From Prevotella aff. ruminicola Tc2-24 (GTDB lineage: Bacteria > Bacteroidota > Bacteroidia > Bacteroidales > Bacteroidaceae), in assembly GCF_900110895.1 (NCBI RefSeq), contig NZ_FOIQ01000003.1, positions 361,375 through 425,374 of the forward strand: DNA of 64,000 bases. Reading direction: 5' to 3'. The notes under the pieces were generated by a model. The model was not told the origin of the DNA, ran no database searches, and saw only the letters and a list, made by a program, of their open reading frames with translations. The translations under genes were made by a program, and so were the position numbers. Positions 21,901 through 31,440 of this stretch are shown piece after piece; the stretch's first letter is position 1; each line of letters opens with the position of its first letter.

Positions 21901-22772
21901 TGGGCACCACTCTCAAGAATCTCCATCATATTATCTTCGGTGATCTCCGTCTCACGCTCCATGATCACCTCGTTACGCTCGATAGAAACAACTTCACCGG
22001 TATCCTCATCAACGAAATCCTCGTTCCAACTCTTCAGCACACGTGCAGCAAGCTTACATCCAAGCACCTTCTTCAGGGCACTCTTGTTCACTTTCACCTC
22101 CTCGGCAAGATTGAAGATCTGGAGGATGTCCTTATCCGTCTCAAACCCGATAGCACGGAGCAAAGTCGTTACTGGCAATTTCTTCTTACGGTCGATGTAT
22201 GCGTACATCACATTGTTGATATCCGTAGCAAACTCAATCCACGATCCTTTGAACGGGATGATACGTGCGGAGTACAGCAGTGTACCATTGGCATGTACGT
22301 TCTGACCGAAGAATACACCAGGAGAACGGTGCAACTGAGATACAACGACGCGCTCAGCTCCATTGATAACAAAAGTACCGTTGGCCGTCATATAAGGAAT
22401 CGGGCCCAGGAACACGTCCTGGATTACTGTTCCGAAGTCCTCATGATCCGGATCCGTACAATACAGTTTCAACTTAGCCTTCAAAGGCACGCTATATGTT
22501 AGTCCGCGCTCCAGACATTCGTCAATAGTGTAGCGGGGAGGATCAATATAGTAATCCAGGAACTCAAGAACGAAATTATTACGTGTGTCGGTGATAGGGA
22601 AGTTCTCCGCGAACACCTTATACAAACCGTCATTCTTGCGTTCCTCAGGCGGAGTGTCCAACTGCAGGAAGTCTTTGAACGACTTTAATTGCACATCAAG
22701 GAAATCCGGAAACGGCATTGGATTCTTGACGCTGCCAAAGTTTACTCTGTTATCTACTAATTTTGAAGCCAT
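18960..22772 (-). CDS. rpoB: RNA polymerase beta subunit
   Basis: Beta of RNA polymerase, 1270 residues. The rifampicin-binding cluster reads [20 protein letters not shown] with [20 protein letters not shown] following; the residues matching E. coli D516, H526 and S531 are all the sensitive type. Further on: [31 protein letters not shown] and the C-terminal clamp [19 protein letters not shown]. Ends [11 protein letters not shown]. Second-last gene of the L7/L12-rpoB-rpoC unit. Confidence 0.98.
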   Translation of the reverse strand: MASKLVDNRVNFGSVKNPMPFPDFLDVQLKSFKDFLQLDTPPEERKNDGLYKVFAENFPITDTRNNFVLEFLDYYIDPPRYTIDECLERGLTYSVPLKAKLKLYCTDPDHEDFGTVIQDVFLGPIPYMTANGTFVINGAERVVVSQLHRSPGVFFGQNVHANGTLLYSARIIPFKGSWIEFATDINNVMYAYIDRKKKLPVTTLLRAIGFETDKDILQIFNLAEEVKVNKSALKKVLGCKLAARVLKSWNEDFVDEDTGEVVSIERNEVIMERETEITEDNMMEILESGAQTILVHKDEAVAQDFSIIFNTLAKDPSNSEKEAVLYIYRQLRNADPADDASAREVIQNLFFSDKRYDLGDVGRYRINKKLNLNTDMDVRVLTKEDIIEIIKYLIQLVNSKAAVDDIDHLSNRRVRTVGEQLSNQFSIGLARMSRTIRERMNVRDNEVFTPTDLINAKTISSVINSFFGTNPLSQFMDQTNPLAEVTHKRRLSALGPGGLSRERAGFEVRDVHYTHYGRLCPIESPEGPNIGLISSLCVYAKINELGFIQTPYRKVENGVANLNNDEIVYLTAEEESDHIIGQGNAPLNDDGTFIREVVKCRQDADFPVVPPTDVDLMDVSPQQIASIAASLIPFLEHDDAHRALMGSNMMRQAVPLLHNEAPIVGTGIEKQVCEDSRTMVTAEGDGVVEYVDATTIRILYDRTEDEEFVSFEPALKEYRIAKFRRTNQNMTIDLRPICEKGQRVKKGDILTEGYATENGELALGRNLLVAYMPWKGYNYEDAIVLNERIVREDILTSVHVDEYSLDVRETKRGVEEFTADIPNVSEEATKDLDENGVIRVGARVEPGDILIGKISPKGESDPSPEEKLLRAIFGDKAGDVKDSSLKANPSLTGVIIDKKMFARAIKDRKSKQQDKIVLAKIDEEYEAKVDDLKDILIDKLLELTKGKTSQGVKDYTGAEIITKGSKFSAAALRNLEYGDIQISNWTNDEHKNELIAKLIINFMKKYKLLDAEMKRKKFAITIGDELPSGILQMAKVYVAKKRKIGVGDKLAGRHGNKGIVSKVVRQEDMPFLEDGRPVDLVLNPLGVPSRMNLGQIFEAILGAAGKRLGVKFATPIFDGAKLDDLAEWTDKAGLPRLCSTHLYDGETGEMFDQPATVGITYFLKLGHMVEDKMHARSIGPYSLITQQPLGGKAQFGGQRFGEMEVWALEAFGASHVLQEILTIKSDDTVGRSKAYEAIVKGEPMPTPGIPESLNVLLHELRGLGLSITLD

Positions 22773-22902
22773 ATTCTTTTGTTGTTGAATCTATGAACCG
22801 GTCTATTCCCGGAGTTATCCGGAAGAACCGGATTATAAGACAGAAAATGGTCGGGAACCCTCGACTGGAGAGTCCCCAACCACATCAGTATTGTTGTGCG
22901 AA

Positions 22903-23283
22903 TTACTTCAGCTCAACCTCGGCACCAGCGGCCTCGATGGTCTTCTTCAAGTTCTCAGCCTCTTCCTTAGACAGGCCTTCCTTTACAGTTGCGGGAGCAC
23001 CGTCAACCAGATCCTTAGCCTCCTTCAGACCAAGACCACAAGCCTCCTTAACGGCCTTCACAACCTGAAGCTTTGCAGCACCTGCTGACTTCAGAACAAC
23101 GTCGAATGAAGACTTCTCCTCAGCAGCAGCGGCCTCACCACCAGCTGCAGGACCAGCAGCTACAGCAACGGCTGCAGCAGCAGGCTCAATTCCATACTCG
23201 TCCTTCAGGACTGTTGCCAACTCGTTAACTTCTTTTACAGTAAGGTTTACCAACTCTTCTGCAATAGCTTTAATATCTGCCAT
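22903..23283 (-). CDS. rplL: 50S ribosomal protein L7/L12
   Basis: The flexible stalk protein that recruits translation factors, 126 residues: N-terminal dimerisation helix pair ([20 protein letters not shown]), Ala-rich hinge (about residues 35-55) and C-terminal domain with [20 protein letters not shown]. Lies between rplJ and rpoB; the 130-nt gap to rpoB holds GC-rich dyads that may be processing or attenuation sites. Confidence 0.97.
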   Translation of the reverse strand: MADIKAIAEELVNLTVKEVNELATVLKDEYGIEPAAAAVAVAAGPAAGGEAAAAEEKSSFDVVLKSAGAAKLQVVKAVKEACGLGLKEAKDLVDGAPATVKEGLSKEEAENLKKTIEAAGAEVELK

Positions 23284-23332
23284 TTTATTTAAAAATTTAA
23301 TTGTTTTTTAATGATAATGTTACTTCTTTCGC

Positions 23333-23848
23333 TTATTTATTACGCTCAGCGATAGCGTCAAGCAGTCCATGCACCTTGCCACCAGCATTCAAGCCAGAGA
23401 CAACATTCTTGATCGGAGACTGCAGCAGAGCTACAACATCTGCGATCAGTTCGTTCTTGCTCTTGATTGCAACCAGCTCATCAAGTTTGTCAGCACCAAC
23501 GAAGAAGCTCTCCTCTGCATATGCACCCTTCAGGGCGGGGATACCTTCTTTCTTGTACTCCTTAATCAGCTTAGCAGGGACATTGGCCGTCTGTGCGAAC
23601 ATGATAGCCGTATTTCCCTTCAGGCAGTCATACAACGGAGAGAAATCAATCTCTGAAGCCTCAAAGGCCTTGTGGAGAAGTTTGTTCTTCACAACCAGCA
23701 ATTTGATCTCGCTCTTGAAGCACTTCCTACGGAGCTCACTGGTCTTCTCTGCATTCAAGCCGGCGATATCCACCAGATAGAAATGCGGGAATGCCTTCAG
23801 TTTCTCTCCAAGTTCTACGATGATAGTATCTTTTACTTCCTTTTTCAT
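23333..23848 (-). CDS. rplJ: 50S ribosomal protein L10
   Basis: L10, base of the L7/L12 stalk, 171 residues: MKKEVKDTIIVELGEKLKAF, LNAEKTSELRRKCFKSEIKL and the C-terminal helix region that binds L12 dimers (LLQSPIKNVVSGLNAGGKVH). Located between rplA and rplL as in most bacteria. No irregularity seen. Confidence 0.97.
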   Translation of the reverse strand: MKKEVKDTIIVELGEKLKAFPHFYLVDIAGLNAEKTSELRRKCFKSEIKLLVVKNKLLHKAFEASEIDFSPLYDCLKGNTAIMFAQTANVPAKLIKEYKKEGIPALKGAYAEESFFVGADKLDELVAIKSKNELIADVVALLQSPIKNVVSGLNAGGKVHGLLDAIAERNK

Positions 23849-23868
23849 TTGTCTAATCTTTTAACGAG

Positions 23869-24561
23869 TTATTCAACTGATTTAGGATCTACCTTGATAC
23901 CCATACTCATAGTGCTTGAGAGGAAGATACTCTTGATGTATGTTCCCTTTGCAGCTGCAGGCTTCAGCTTGATAATGGTAGAGATGAACTCTTTAGCATT
24001 TTCAAAGATCTGATCAGCAGTGAAAGTTACCTTACCGATTGACGTATGCACGATACCTGCCTTGTCAACCTTAAAGTCGATCTTACCCTGCTTCACCTCC
24101 TTCACAGCCTTAGCAACATCCATTGTTACAGTACCGCTCTTTGGGTTAGGCATCAGGCCACGGGGACCGAGTACACGGCCGAGAGGACCGAGCTTACCCA
24201 TACAAGACGGCATCGTGATGATTACATCTACATCTGTCCAACCGCCCTTGATCTTTTCGATATACTCGTCAAGACCAACATAGTCGGCACCTGCTTCCTT
24301 AGCAGCAGCCTCCTGATCAGGAGTACAGAGAGCGAGCACGCGTGTCACCTTACCAGTACCGTTCGGCAGCGAAACAACGCCACGAACCATCTGGTTAGCC
24401 TTACGCGGATCTACGCCCAAGCGTACATCGATATCGACAGAAGCCTCAAACTTGGTGGTGGTAATCTCCTTCACCAGCGCAGCGGCTTCTTTCAAAGAGT
24501 ATGCTTTCCCTGCTTCAACCTTATCAGCTACCAACTTTTGATTTTTTGTCAGTTTACTCAT
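23869..24561 (-). CDS. rplA: 50S ribosomal protein L1
   Basis: L1 of the E-site stalk, 230 residues, two-domain protein: [60 protein letters not shown], and the ending [21 protein letters not shown]1 represses its own operon in many bacteria. Twenty-one nt downstream of rplK. Confidence 0.97.
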   Translation of the reverse strand: MSKLTKNQKLVADKVEAGKAYSLKEAAALVKEITTTKFEASVDIDVRLGVDPRKANQMVRGVVSLPNGTGKVTRVLALCTPDQEAAAKEAGADYVGLDEYIEKIKGGWTDVDVIITMPSCMGKLGPLGRVLGPRGLMPNPKSGTVTMDVAKAVKEVKQGKIDFKVDKAGIVHTSIGKVTFTADQIFENAKEFISTIIKLKPAAAKGTYIKSIFLSSTMSMGIKVDPKSVE

Positions 24562-24582
24562 TGTCTTAATTGAAGTTATTAA

Positions 24583-25023
24583 TTATTTACCAGGGAACTC
24601 CCCTTCTACAGTGATACCCATACTACGCGCTGTACCAGCGACCAACTTCATAGCCGACTCAACGGTAAAGCAGTTCAAGTCCTTCATCTTATCCTCTGCA
24701 ATAGCACGAACCTGATCCCAAGTTACCTTGGCGACCTTCTTACGGTTGGGCTCAGCAGAACCGCTCTTAACCTTTGCAGCCTCCTTCAGCTGAACAGCTG
24801 CAGGAGGAGTTTTGAGCTCGAACGAGAATGACTTGTCGGTATAGTAAGTGATAACAACAGGAATAATTTTTCCTGCCTTATCCTGGGTTCTGGCGTTGAA
24901 CTCTTTGCAGAATCCCATAATATTAATACCCTTAGAACCCAATGCAGGTCCTACTGGGGGAGAAGGATTCGCAGCGCCACCTTTAATCTGTAATTTGATT
25001 AATCCAGCAACTTCTTTAGCCAT
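24583..25023 (-). CDS. rplK: 50S ribosomal protein L11
   Basis: L11 at the GTPase-associated centre, 146 residues: [39 protein letters not shown] and the C-terminal rRNA-binding domain ([20 protein letters not shown]). First of the rplKAJL genes, 97 nt downstream of nusG. Confidence 0.97.
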   Translation of the reverse strand: MAKEVAGLIKLQIKGGAANPSPPVGPALGSKGINIMGFCKEFNARTQDKAGKIIPVVITYYTDKSFSFELKTPPAAVQLKEAAKVKSGSAEPNRKKVAKVTWDQVRAIAEDKMKDLNCFTVESAMKLVAGTARSMGITVEGEFPGK

Positions 25024-25120
25024 TTCTGTTATTTATTATTTGAATTGTTATATAAGCCTTAGGAGTGGAAGCCTCCTGCGACCGTATATAGAGAATCGGG
25101 CGAACCGTAACATTAACGCC

Positions 25121-25666
25121 CTATTCTTTTTCTACCTGATTATAACTCAGTTCTAATGGAGTTTTACGACCGAAAATCTTAACCATGACCTTCAGTTTAC
25201 GCTTCTCGGCATTCACCTCCTCAATGACACCGCTGAATCCACTAAACGGACCGTCGGTCACCTTCACAGCTTCATCAACAGTGTAAGGAACAGCAATTTC
25301 CTCACTCTTGATGATAGTCTCCTCTGCAGTACCGAGAATCCTGTTAATGTCAGCCTGACGTACCGGTGTAGGATTATCCAAACCACCCAAGAAGCCCAAC
25401 ACATTAGGCATGAAGCGCAACGTGTGAGCAATTTCGCCCTGAAGATTTGCCTCTACGAGGACATATCCCGGGAGGAACAGTTTCTCCTTAACAACACGCT
25501 TGCCATTACGAAGCTGTGCATATTTCTCCGTAGGAAGTAAAATCTGACCTACATTCGCAGCAAGCATCGTATCATTCTTCATAAGAGCCTCAAGGTATTC
25601 TTTAACCTTAGCCTCTTTTCCGCTGACAGCGCGCAGCACATACCACTTCATTCCCGTCTGAGCCAT
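25121..25666 (-). CDS. nusG: Transcription factor NusG
   Basis: NusG couples RNA polymerase to ribosomes and modulates pausing and termination. 181 residues: NGN domain starting MKWYVLRAVSGKEAKVKEYL, with GYVLVEANLQGEIAHTLRFM, and a C-terminal KOW domain (AVKVTDGPFSGFSGVIEEVN, about residues 128-147). Lies 12 nt downstream of secE. Confidence 0.97.
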   Translation of the reverse strand: MAQTGMKWYVLRAVSGKEAKVKEYLEALMKNDTMLAANVGQILLPTEKYAQLRNGKRVVKEKLFLPGYVLVEANLQGEIAHTLRFMPNVLGFLGGLDNPTPVRQADINRILGTAEETIIKSEEIAVPYTVDEAVKVTDGPFSGFSGVIEEVNAEKRKLKVMVKIFGRKTPLELSYNQVEKE

Positions 25667-25678
25667 CTTATCTGATTA

Positions 25679-25870
25679 TTATCCTGGATAAACCAGGCTC
25701 ATTACTGACTTGAAAACGAAATCCATTGCCCAGACCACAAGTGCAATAATCAGGGAGGCCGAAAGAACCACCACTGCACTATGGGTCAACTCCTTGCGAG
25801 TCGGCCATGTAGTCTTATGAGCCAACTCGTCATAACAAGCTTTACAGTAATCGAAAAACTTCTTAAACAT
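25679..25870 (-). CDS. secE: SecE preprotein translocase subunit
   Basis: SecE, 63 residues, the clamp subunit of SecYEG. An amphipathic N-terminal part with the conserved ELAHKTTWPTRKELTHSAVV precedes a single membrane helix (about residues 33-55). Short single-helix form, as in most bacteria outside the enterics. Lies between trnW and nusG. Confidence 0.96.
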   Translation of the reverse strand: MFKKFFDYCKACYDELAHKTTWPTRKELTHSAVVVLSASLIIALVVWAMDFVFKSVMSLVYPG

Positions 25871-25886
25871 ATCCTTTGTTATTTTG

Positions 25887-25959
25887 CACGGGAAGGAGGA
25901 CTCGAACCCACGACCCTCGGTTTTGGAGACCGATGCTCTACCAACTGAGCTATTCCCGT
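25887..25959 (-). tRNA. trnW: tRNA-Trp (anticodon CCA)
   Basis: 73-nt cloverleaf: acceptor ACGGGAA pairs with TTCCCGT, discriminator G, anticodon stem TCGGT/ACCGA around loop CTCCAAA. No CCA is encoded at the 3' end. Lies between tuf and secE, the usual Bacteroidetes order. Confidence 0.97.
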
Positions 25960-25964
25960 AAGTA

Positions 25965-25991
25965 AGCCCCCACCACCTAAGTGTGGGGGCT
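25965..25991 (-). promoter_or_regulatory. Hairpin between tuf and trnW
   Basis: A perfect 9-bp stem (AGCCCCCAC with GTGGGGGCT) and a 9-nt loop directly between the tuf stop and the 5' end of trnW. No T run follows on the minus strand, so RNA processing or partial attenuation fits better than full termination. Confidence 0.55.
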
Positions 25992-26030
25992 CTTATCTAT
26001 TCTTATAGACAATCTAAAGAGTAGTGAGGA

Positions 26031-27215
26031 TTAGTCCTCGAATACCTCTGTGATCTGACCAGAACCTACGGTACGACCACCCTCGCGGATAGCGAAACGA
26101 AGACCTGGGTTCAGAGCCACAGCGTAAATCAGCTCAACAGTAATCTCCACGTTGTCACCAGGCATCACCATCTCAACGCCAGCAGGGAGTGTGATCTCAC
26201 CTGTGCAGTCCATGGTGCGGAGGTAGAACTGAGGACGATACTTGTTACCGAACGGAGTGTGACGACCACCCTCTTCCTTCTTCAGGACGTAGATAGAAGC
26301 CTTGAACTTCTTGAAAGGCTTGATCTGACCCGGATGGCAGAGCACCATACCGCGCTTGATCTCATTCTTATCAATACCACGGAGAAGCAGACCTACGTTA
26401 TCACCAGCCTGACCCTCGTCAAGAATCTTACGGAACATCTCAACGCCAGTAACAACCGACTTCTTGTCCTCACCAAGTCCGAGCAACTCAACCTCGTCAC
26501 CTACGTGGATCACACCAGTCTCAATACGACCAGTAGCAACAGTACCACGACCAGTGATAGAGAACACGTCCTCAACAGGCATCAAGAAAGGCTTATCGGT
26601 AGCACGAGGAGGCTCCTGGATCCAAGTATCACAGGTGTTCATCAACTCCATTACCTTCTCCTCCCACTTAGCAACACCGTTCAGTGCACCAAGAGCAGAA
26701 CCACGGATAATAGGAGTATCATCCTCGAACTCGTACTGAGCGAGAATCTCCTGAACCTCCATCTCAACGAGCTCCAGCATCTCCTCATCCTCAACCATAT
26801 CGCACTTGTTCAGGAACACAACCAGACGGGGAACGTTCACCTGACGAGCGAGCAGAACGTGCTCACGAGTCTGAGGCATAGGACCGTCAGTTGCAGCAAC
26901 AACAAGGATAGCACCATCCATCTGGGCAGCACCGGTTACCATGTTCTTCACATAGTCAGCGTGTCCCGGGCAGTCAACGTGAGCATAGTGACGAGTAGCT
27001 GTCTCGTACTCAACGTGAGCGGTGTTAATAGTAATACCACGCTCCTTCTCCTCGGGAGCGTTGTCAATCTGATCGAATGACTTAACCTCAGAGAGACCCT
27101 GCTTAGCCAGTACGGTGGTGATAGCAGCAGTCAGAGTTGTCTTACCGTGGTCAACGTGACCAATAGTACCAATGTTTACGTGCGGTTTGGTGCGCACAAA
27201 ATTCTCTTTTGCCAT
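26031..27215 (-). CDS. tuf: Elongation factor Tu
   Basis: EF-Tu delivers aminoacyl-tRNA to the ribosome. The start at [16 protein letters not shown] gives the usual 394 residues; the frame continues open 18 codons upstream through the tRNA spacer but that part is not conserved. GTPase motifs: GHVDHGKTT (residues 19-27), [17 protein letters not shown]; then domains II and III ending [18 protein letters not shown]. Only one tuf copy lies in this window. Confidence 0.98.
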   Translation of the reverse strand: MAKENFVRTKPHVNIGTIGHVDHGKTTLTAAITTVLAKQGLSEVKSFDQIDNAPEEKERGITINTAHVEYETATRHYAHVDCPGHADYVKNMVTGAAQMDGAILVVAATDGPMPQTREHVLLARQVNVPRLVVFLNKCDMVEDEEMLELVEMEVQEILAQYEFEDDTPIIRGSALGALNGVAKWEEKVMELMNTCDTWIQEPPRATDKPFLMPVEDVFSITGRGTVATGRIETGVIHVGDEVELLGLGEDKKSVVTGVEMFRKILDEGQAGDNVGLLLRGIDKNEIKRGMVLCHPGQIKPFKKFKASIYVLKKEEGGRHTPFGNKYRPQFYLRTMDCTGEITLPAGVEMVMPGDNVEITVELIYAVALNPGLRFAIREGGRTVGSGQITEVFED

Positions 27216-27276
27216 TTTTCTTGTTATTAACTTTATGAATAATTCGAGTTTCCTGCTCCTCCTTACCATCCAAGAG

Positions 27277-27348
<72 letters not shown>

Positions 27349-27424
27349 AAGTTGCACTTCAAAGTGCGAAACTGCTCGTGCTCGGCATTAGCGAGTTTCC
27401 TACTCTCGCGTCATCGCAACTTTG

Positions 27425-27497
27425 AGCGGAAAACGGGGCTCAAACCCGCGACCCCCAGCTTGGAAGGCTAGTGCTCTATCAACTGAGCTATTTCCGC
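27425..27497 (-). tRNA. trnG: tRNA-Gly (anticodon TCC)
   Basis: 73-nt cloverleaf: acceptor GCGGAAA/TTTTCCGC region, anticodon stem CTAGC/GCTGG (one T-G pair) around loop CTTCCAA. Third of the four tRNA genes upstream of tuf. Confidence 0.96.
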
Positions 27498-27514
27498 GAA
27501 ACATCTCTTGAGAG

Positions 27515-27597
27515 TGGGTGCTGATGGATTCGAACCACCGAAGTCGAAAGACAGCAGATTTACAGTCTGCCCCATTTGGCCACTCTGGAAAACACCC
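27515..27597 (-). tRNA. trnY: tRNA-Tyr (anticodon GTA)
   Basis: 83-nt gene with a long variable arm: acceptor GGGTGTT/AGCACCC, discriminator A, anticodon stem GCAGA/TCTGC around loop CTGTAAA. Typical class II tRNA. Confidence 0.97.
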
Positions 27598-27604
27598 ATT
27601 TGCC

Positions 27605-27651
27605 ATTAGCTGTAGGCTGGTAGCGATTAGCTATTAGCTGTTAGCTTTAGC
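27605..27651. repeat. heptad repeat in tRNA spacer
   Basis: Six to seven degenerate units on a period of about 7 bp (ATTAGCT, GTAGGCT, ATTAGCT, ATTAGCT, GTTAGCT, TTAGCCG) between trnT(TGT) and trnY. The sequence would be removed during tRNA processing. Confidence 0.65.
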
Positions 27652-27704
27652 CGTTCCCGATCATTTAGACTTTAGGCGATTTTGCTCACCCTCTGGTCTC
27701 CTTG

Positions 27705-27778
27705 AGCCTCTTGTCGGATTCGAACCAACGACCCCGAGATTACAAATCACGTGCTCTGGCCAACTGAGCTAAAGAGGC
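27705..27778 (-). tRNA. trnT: tRNA-Thr (anticodon TGT)
   Basis: 74-nt cloverleaf: acceptor GCCTCTT/AAGAGGC, D arm and T arm normal, anticodon loop TTTGTAA. The anticodon stem CGTGA/TCTCG has a T-T mismatch at its third pair, where related genes pair fully. First gene of the tRNA-tuf operon. Confidence 0.93.
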
Positions 27779-27832
27779 TTTTCTAAGCAGCCGCTCTCTG
27801 TTTCAGATTTACGACCTGTCGGAAAACGGCTG

Positions 27833-27863
27833 CAAAGTTAGGCATTATTTTTGAATTACCAAA
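27833..27863 (-). promoter_or_regulatory. Promoter of the tRNA-tuf-secE-nusG operon
   Basis: TAACTTTG (27833-27840) preceded by TTTG (27860-27863) with 19 nt between, on the minus strand, about 50 nt upstream of the first tRNA. It overlaps the 3' flank of hpf. Confidence 0.75.
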
Positions 27864-27880
27864 ACTTTTCCAAGTTTTTT

Positions 27881-28180
27881 TTATCTATTCCTTAATTTTT
27901 CCTTGAATTTCTGGAGTTGAGCCCGCATGGAGTCGACACAAAGGTCTGTGCTTTCCTCAAATGTGTCACTTATCTTTTCCACGAACAATGTACTTCCTGG
28001 GACTGCCACAGACAGGCTTACTTCTTTATTCTGGGCAGTAGCGGGCTTCACCACTTTCAATTGCACCTCTACTTTCTGTATATCTTCAAAAGACTTTTCC
28101 AACTTGGCGATCTTCTTTTCAACGAACGCCTGTAACTTCTCGGTAGCGTCGAAGTGAATCGACTTAATCATAATCTCCAT
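27881..28180 (-). CDS. hpf: Ribosome hibernation/translation inhibitor (HPF/RaiA family)
   Basis: A 99-residue short-form hibernation factor that sits in the decoding channel of idle 70S ribosomes. It begins MEIMIKSIHFDATEKLQAFV, keeps the basic helix VEKKIAKLEKSFEDIQKVEV and ends with a charged helix (MRAQLQKFKEKLRNR). The C-terminal dimerisation domain of long HPF is missing. Third gene of an rpsU-xerC-hpf unit (36 nt after xerC), linking it to ribosome supply. Confidence 0.92.
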   Translation of the reverse strand: MEIMIKSIHFDATEKLQAFVEKKIAKLEKSFEDIQKVEVQLKVVKPATAQNKEVSLSVAVPGSTLFVEKISDTFEESTDLCVDSMRAQLQKFKEKLRNR

Positions 28181-28216
28181 AGTTACCTCCTATTTTAAAA
28201 TAGTTATTAATAAGGT

Positions 28217-29095
28217 TCAGGCTCTTGGGTGAGCCTCTTTATAAACTCGCTTCAGCTGTTCAAACGTAGTGTGTGTATAGATCTCTGTCGTACTGACACT
28301 CTCGTGTCCCAACAGGCTCTTGATACTCTCTAATCCCGCCCCGTTATTCAACATCGCAGTTGCAAATGTGTGTCTGAGTACGTGGGGAGAACGTTTTTTC
28401 AGAGAAGTGACTGTCGTCAGATATCGGCGTACCAAAGCATACACCTGACCACCTGATATCCTTTCGCCCTTATCATTCAAGAACAGCGCATTACTATTGC
28501 GCTCTATCTGACCACGGATCGTCCGATAACGAACCAAGGCTTCCGACAATTCCTCCCCAAAGGGAATCACACGCTGTTTGTTTCGCTTACCTATCACTTT
28601 AAGTTGCCTGGCAGTCAAGTCGACATCCTCATCGTTCAACCCAACAAGTTCTGAACGCCTAAGGCCTGTCTCATAGAATAATAATAATATTGTACGCGCA
28701 CGTACATCATTATAACTATCCCCCCATTCCTGCATGTCGAGCAACTTGTCCATTTCCCCCTCTCGGAGGAACTGGGGCAGCGGTTTTGACTTCTTCGGTC
28801 CTGTCACACCATGTGCAGGATCCTTGGCAACCAACTTCCGTTGAAGGGAAAAGCGATAAAAGGAACGCAATGCACTCAATTTCTTATTCATCGTTGAAGC
28901 AGAGTTTCCTTTATCCATCAGACTCTCCATCCAGTCACGGATCAGATCGGCATCTGCCGTCTCTAAAGAGAGTCCGTTATCCCTAAAAGTCAGATACGAT
29001 TCAAATTCCCGAAGGCTATCCTCGTATGTCTGCGCTGTCTGCGGAGATGCGTTCCGTTCATAGCGCAGGTAGTTCAGAAATTGGTTAATCAGCAT
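28217..29095 (-). CDS. xerC: Tyrosine recombinase XerC
   Basis: Site-specific recombinase resolving chromosome dimers at dif. ATG at 29095 gives 292 residues; a TTG four codons upstream is the only alternative. N-terminal SAM-like domain (about 1-90) and catalytic domain with Arg in ETGLRRSELVGL, Lys in KVIGKRNKQRV, HVLRHTF (His238, Arg241), LLGHES and the nucleophile Tyr273 in TEIYTHT. Position between rpsU and hpf is chromosomal housekeeping; no integron, att site or prophage surrounds it, so it is not read as an integrase. Confidence 0.93.
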   Translation of the reverse strand: MLINQFLNYLRYERNASPQTAQTYEDSLREFESYLTFRDNGLSLETADADLIRDWMESLMDKGNSASTMNKKLSALRSFYRFSLQRKLVAKDPAHGVTGPKKSKPLPQFLREGEMDKLLDMQEWGDSYNDVRARTILLLFYETGLRRSELVGLNDEDVDLTARQLKVIGKRNKQRVIPFGEELSEALVRYRTIRGQIERNSNALFLNDKGERISGGQVYALVRRYLTTVTSLKKRSPHVLRHTFATAMLNNGAGLESIKSLLGHESVSTTEIYTHTTFEQLKRVYKEAHPRA

Positions 29096-29169
29096 AAACC
29101 GCGCCAATAAGTCTTTCGGCTACGAATTTACGGAAATTATTCGAAACTACCAAATTTTTGAGGATCTTT

Positions 29170-29361
29170 TTACTCCTCGTTAGCGCGAAGCTGCTGTACG
29201 TAAACGGCGTGCTCCATCTTCAGGCGCTTCAGGACAGACGGCTTGTCAAACTGCTGACGACGACGCAGCTCCTTAACAACACCTGTCTTCTCGAACTTTC
29301 TCTTAAACTTCTTGAGGGCCTTCTCGATGTTCTCGCCTTCTTTTACCGGTACAATAATCAT
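29170..29361 (-). CDS. rpsU: 30S ribosomal protein S21
   Basis: S21, 63 residues, binds near the anti-Shine-Dalgarno end of 16S rRNA: MIIVPVKEGENIEKALKKFK, then a very basic helix (KFEKTGVVKELRRRQQF). In Bacteroidetes, S21 with S18 and S6 is known to hold the 16S tail, which fits the weak use of Shine-Dalgarno sites here. Starts the rpsU-xerC-hpf unit and has its own promoter. Confidence 0.95.
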   Translation of the reverse strand: MIIVPVKEGENIEKALKKFKRKFEKTGVVKELRRRQQFDKPSVLKRLKMEHAVYVQQLRANEE

Positions 29362-29430
29362 TTGCTTTTGACTTTTAATATTTTACGTTAAACTTAATGC
29401 CTTCGGGCACAGCGCCACGAAAAGCGGCTG

Positions 29431-29462
29431 CAAAGTTACGACATTTTCACGAAACAAGCAAA
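29431..29462 (-). promoter_or_regulatory. Promoter of rpsU-xerC-hpf
   Basis: TAACTTTG (29431-29438) preceded by TTTG (29459-29462) with 20 nt between on the minus strand. Leader about 65 nt before the rpsU start. Confidence 0.75.
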
Positions 29463-29590
29463 TCTTTTGCCGATTTTTATTTATTTTTGCCCAAAATTGG
29501 AGTCGTCAAAGTCATCATGAGCTCATACAAGCACCAAGAAAGAGAGGATACTGGCATGCAAATCACGAGCATGTTCTTCCAAACAGCTGA

Positions 29591-31396
29591 TTATGAGAGC
29601 GGAGAGGTCGAGTCGATTGGAGCACAGGCCTCACGCAGCCAGACAGTCTCATCGGCATCAAGATGTGGCGAAAGGGTGTCGAACACATGCTGATGATAAG
29701 CATTGAGCCAGTCGATCTCCTCTGGCAGGAGCATGCTCCTGACGATAGGAGTCTTGTCGATGGGACAGAGTGTGAGCGATTCGAACTGCAGGAACTTACC
29801 GAACGCCGTCTCCTTGTAAGGGATCATCAGCAAAGTATTCTCGATACGCACGCCAAACTTCCCTTCGAGATAGATGCCCGGTTCATCTGTGATGGTCATG
29901 CCTGCCACAAGCGGAGCCGGCTTCCATTCCATACGGAACTGATGAGGTCCCTCATGCACATTCAGATATGTACCGACGCCATGCCCCGTACCATGTAGGT
30001 AGTTCAGTCCCTCCCGCCACATATCCTTGCGAGCGAGAATATCTATCTGCGTACCGCTGGCACCAGACGGGAACTTACAGAGTTCGATCTGTATATGTCC
30101 CTTTAACACCAATGTATATGCCCTTTTCTCCTCGTCCGACAGTGGACCGAGGGCGATGGTCCGGGTGATATCTGTTGTACCGTCGAGATACTGCGCACCA
30201 CTGTCGAGCAGGAGCATTCCCTTGGGTTGCAAGGGGACATCCGTCTCCGGTGTTGCCTCATAGTGCACAATGGCGCCATGAGGACCATAACCTGCTATGG
30301 TATCGAAAGATATGTCACGATAGAGTGGCTGTTCGGCACGGAAGGCCTTCAGTCTCTGGTCAATAGATATCTCTGACAATTCGGATATCTCCGGTTTCCC
30401 GACATAGGCAGAGAGCCACTTCAGGAATTTCACCATAGCGATACCGTCCTTCAGCATCGCATTCCTGAAGCCCGCGATCTCCGTCTCGTTCTTTACGGTC
30501 TTCATCCGTTTCACGGGAGACTCCTCCTCTACCCGCTCACGGACAACGGTCTTATACAAGGCATAGTTCACCTCGTCGGGGTCGAGAAGGATATTATATT
30601 CAAAATAGTCATTCAGCCCTTTGGTCACGTTCTCATAGCTATCCACCATCACCCCCTCTGTCTTCAGGTATGCCATGACCTCCGGCGTGAGCTTCTTCTG
30701 GTTGATATAAAGAGTAACATCCTTTGAAGAAATCAAAAGATAAGCCACGAAGACAGGATTGCAGTGGACATCCGTTCCTCGTAGATTGAGAGTCCAGGCA
30801 ATATCATCGAGGGCAGCCATCAGCATTCCGTCGGCATGACGCTCACGCAAGGCCTGACGAATACGACCGATTTTCTCATGGGCAGACTCCCCTGCATACG
30901 CCATCGGGAATATCTCCACAGGATTCTCAGGAATCACGGGACGGTCGGACCATATCAGCCTCAGCGGGTCTATATTCGTACGCACAGTGATGCCCCCCTC
31001 CTTGCGCAGCTCGACGATCAAGTTCTTCACGGCACTGGCAGAACTGCACCAACCGTCAATACCGACCTCGGCACCGGCCCCACATGTCCTGCCCAACCAT
31101 TCCGAGATGGTCGGAGTGCCCTCCATCTTCAACTTCATCAACTGGAACTCCGTCCCTTTCAGTTGTTCCTCGGCAGCAATGAAATAACGGGAATCTGTCC
31201 AGAGGGCGGCAGAGGTCATCGTAACCACTGCCGTGCCTGCCGAGCCGATAAAGCCCGAGATAAACTCACGACCCTTCCAATGGTCAGGAACATACTCGCC
31301 CTGATGAGGATCCGTACTAGGGAAGATGAACGCCGCCAGATGTTCACGGCGCATCACCTCTCGAAGGTTCTCTATTCGTTGGTTGACATCATTCAT
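29591..31396 (-). CDS. pepP: Xaa-Pro aminopeptidase (M24B family)
   Basis: A 601-residue cytosolic metallo-aminopeptidase that removes an N-terminal residue before proline (X-Pro bonds; related enzymes also accept hydroxyproline). Two creatinase-like N-terminal domains (about 1-300) precede the pita-bread catalytic domain with metal ligands in LLLDSGAQYLDGTTDITRT (two Asp), GTGHGVGTYLNVHEGPH (His) and ITDEPGIYLEGKFGVRIENT (two Glu). No signal peptide. It starts 44 nt after the activase stop on the same strand with no promoter seen between, so it is probably the third gene of the hypD operon. Confidence 0.93.
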   Translation of the reverse strand: MNDVNQRIENLREVMRREHLAAFIFPSTDPHQGEYVPDHWKGREFISGFIGSAGTAVVTMTSAALWTDSRYFIAAEEQLKGTEFQLMKLKMEGTPTISEWLGRTCGAGAEVGIDGWCSSASAVKNLIVELRKEGGITVRTNIDPLRLIWSDRPVIPENPVEIFPMAYAGESAHEKIGRIRQALRERHADGMLMAALDDIAWTLNLRGTDVHCNPVFVAYLLISSKDVTLYINQKKLTPEVMAYLKTEGVMVDSYENVTKGLNDYFEYNILLDPDEVNYALYKTVVRERVEEESPVKRMKTVKNETEIAGFRNAMLKDGIAMVKFLKWLSAYVGKPEISELSEISIDQRLKAFRAEQPLYRDISFDTIAGYGPHGAIVHYEATPETDVPLQPKGMLLLDSGAQYLDGTTDITRTIALGPLSDEEKRAYTLVLKGHIQIELCKFPSGASGTQIDILARKDMWREGLNYLHGTGHGVGTYLNVHEGPHQFRMEWKPAPLVAGMTITDEPGIYLEGKFGVRIENTLLMIPYKETAFGKFLQFESLTLCPIDKTPIVRSMLLPEEIDWLNAYHQHVFDTLSPHLDADETVWLREACAPIDSTSPLS

Positions 31397-31440
31397 ATCA
31401 CGTTCCTACTTTATGTCATTATATTCAACACTATCCAAAC

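Noticed and set aside
25965..25991. Terminator ending tuf transcription
   Set aside because: No T run on the minus strand and trnW-secE-nusG follow without their own promoter, so a processing or attenuation hairpin is more likely.
27216..27269. N-terminal extension of EF-Tu by 18 residues
   Set aside because: The extension is spacer sequence next to trnT; EF-Tu proteins begin at MAKENF or close to it.
28217..29107. Phage or transposon integrase
   Set aside because: The tyrosine recombinase sits between rpsU and hpf in a housekeeping unit with no att sites or phage genes, so it is XerC.
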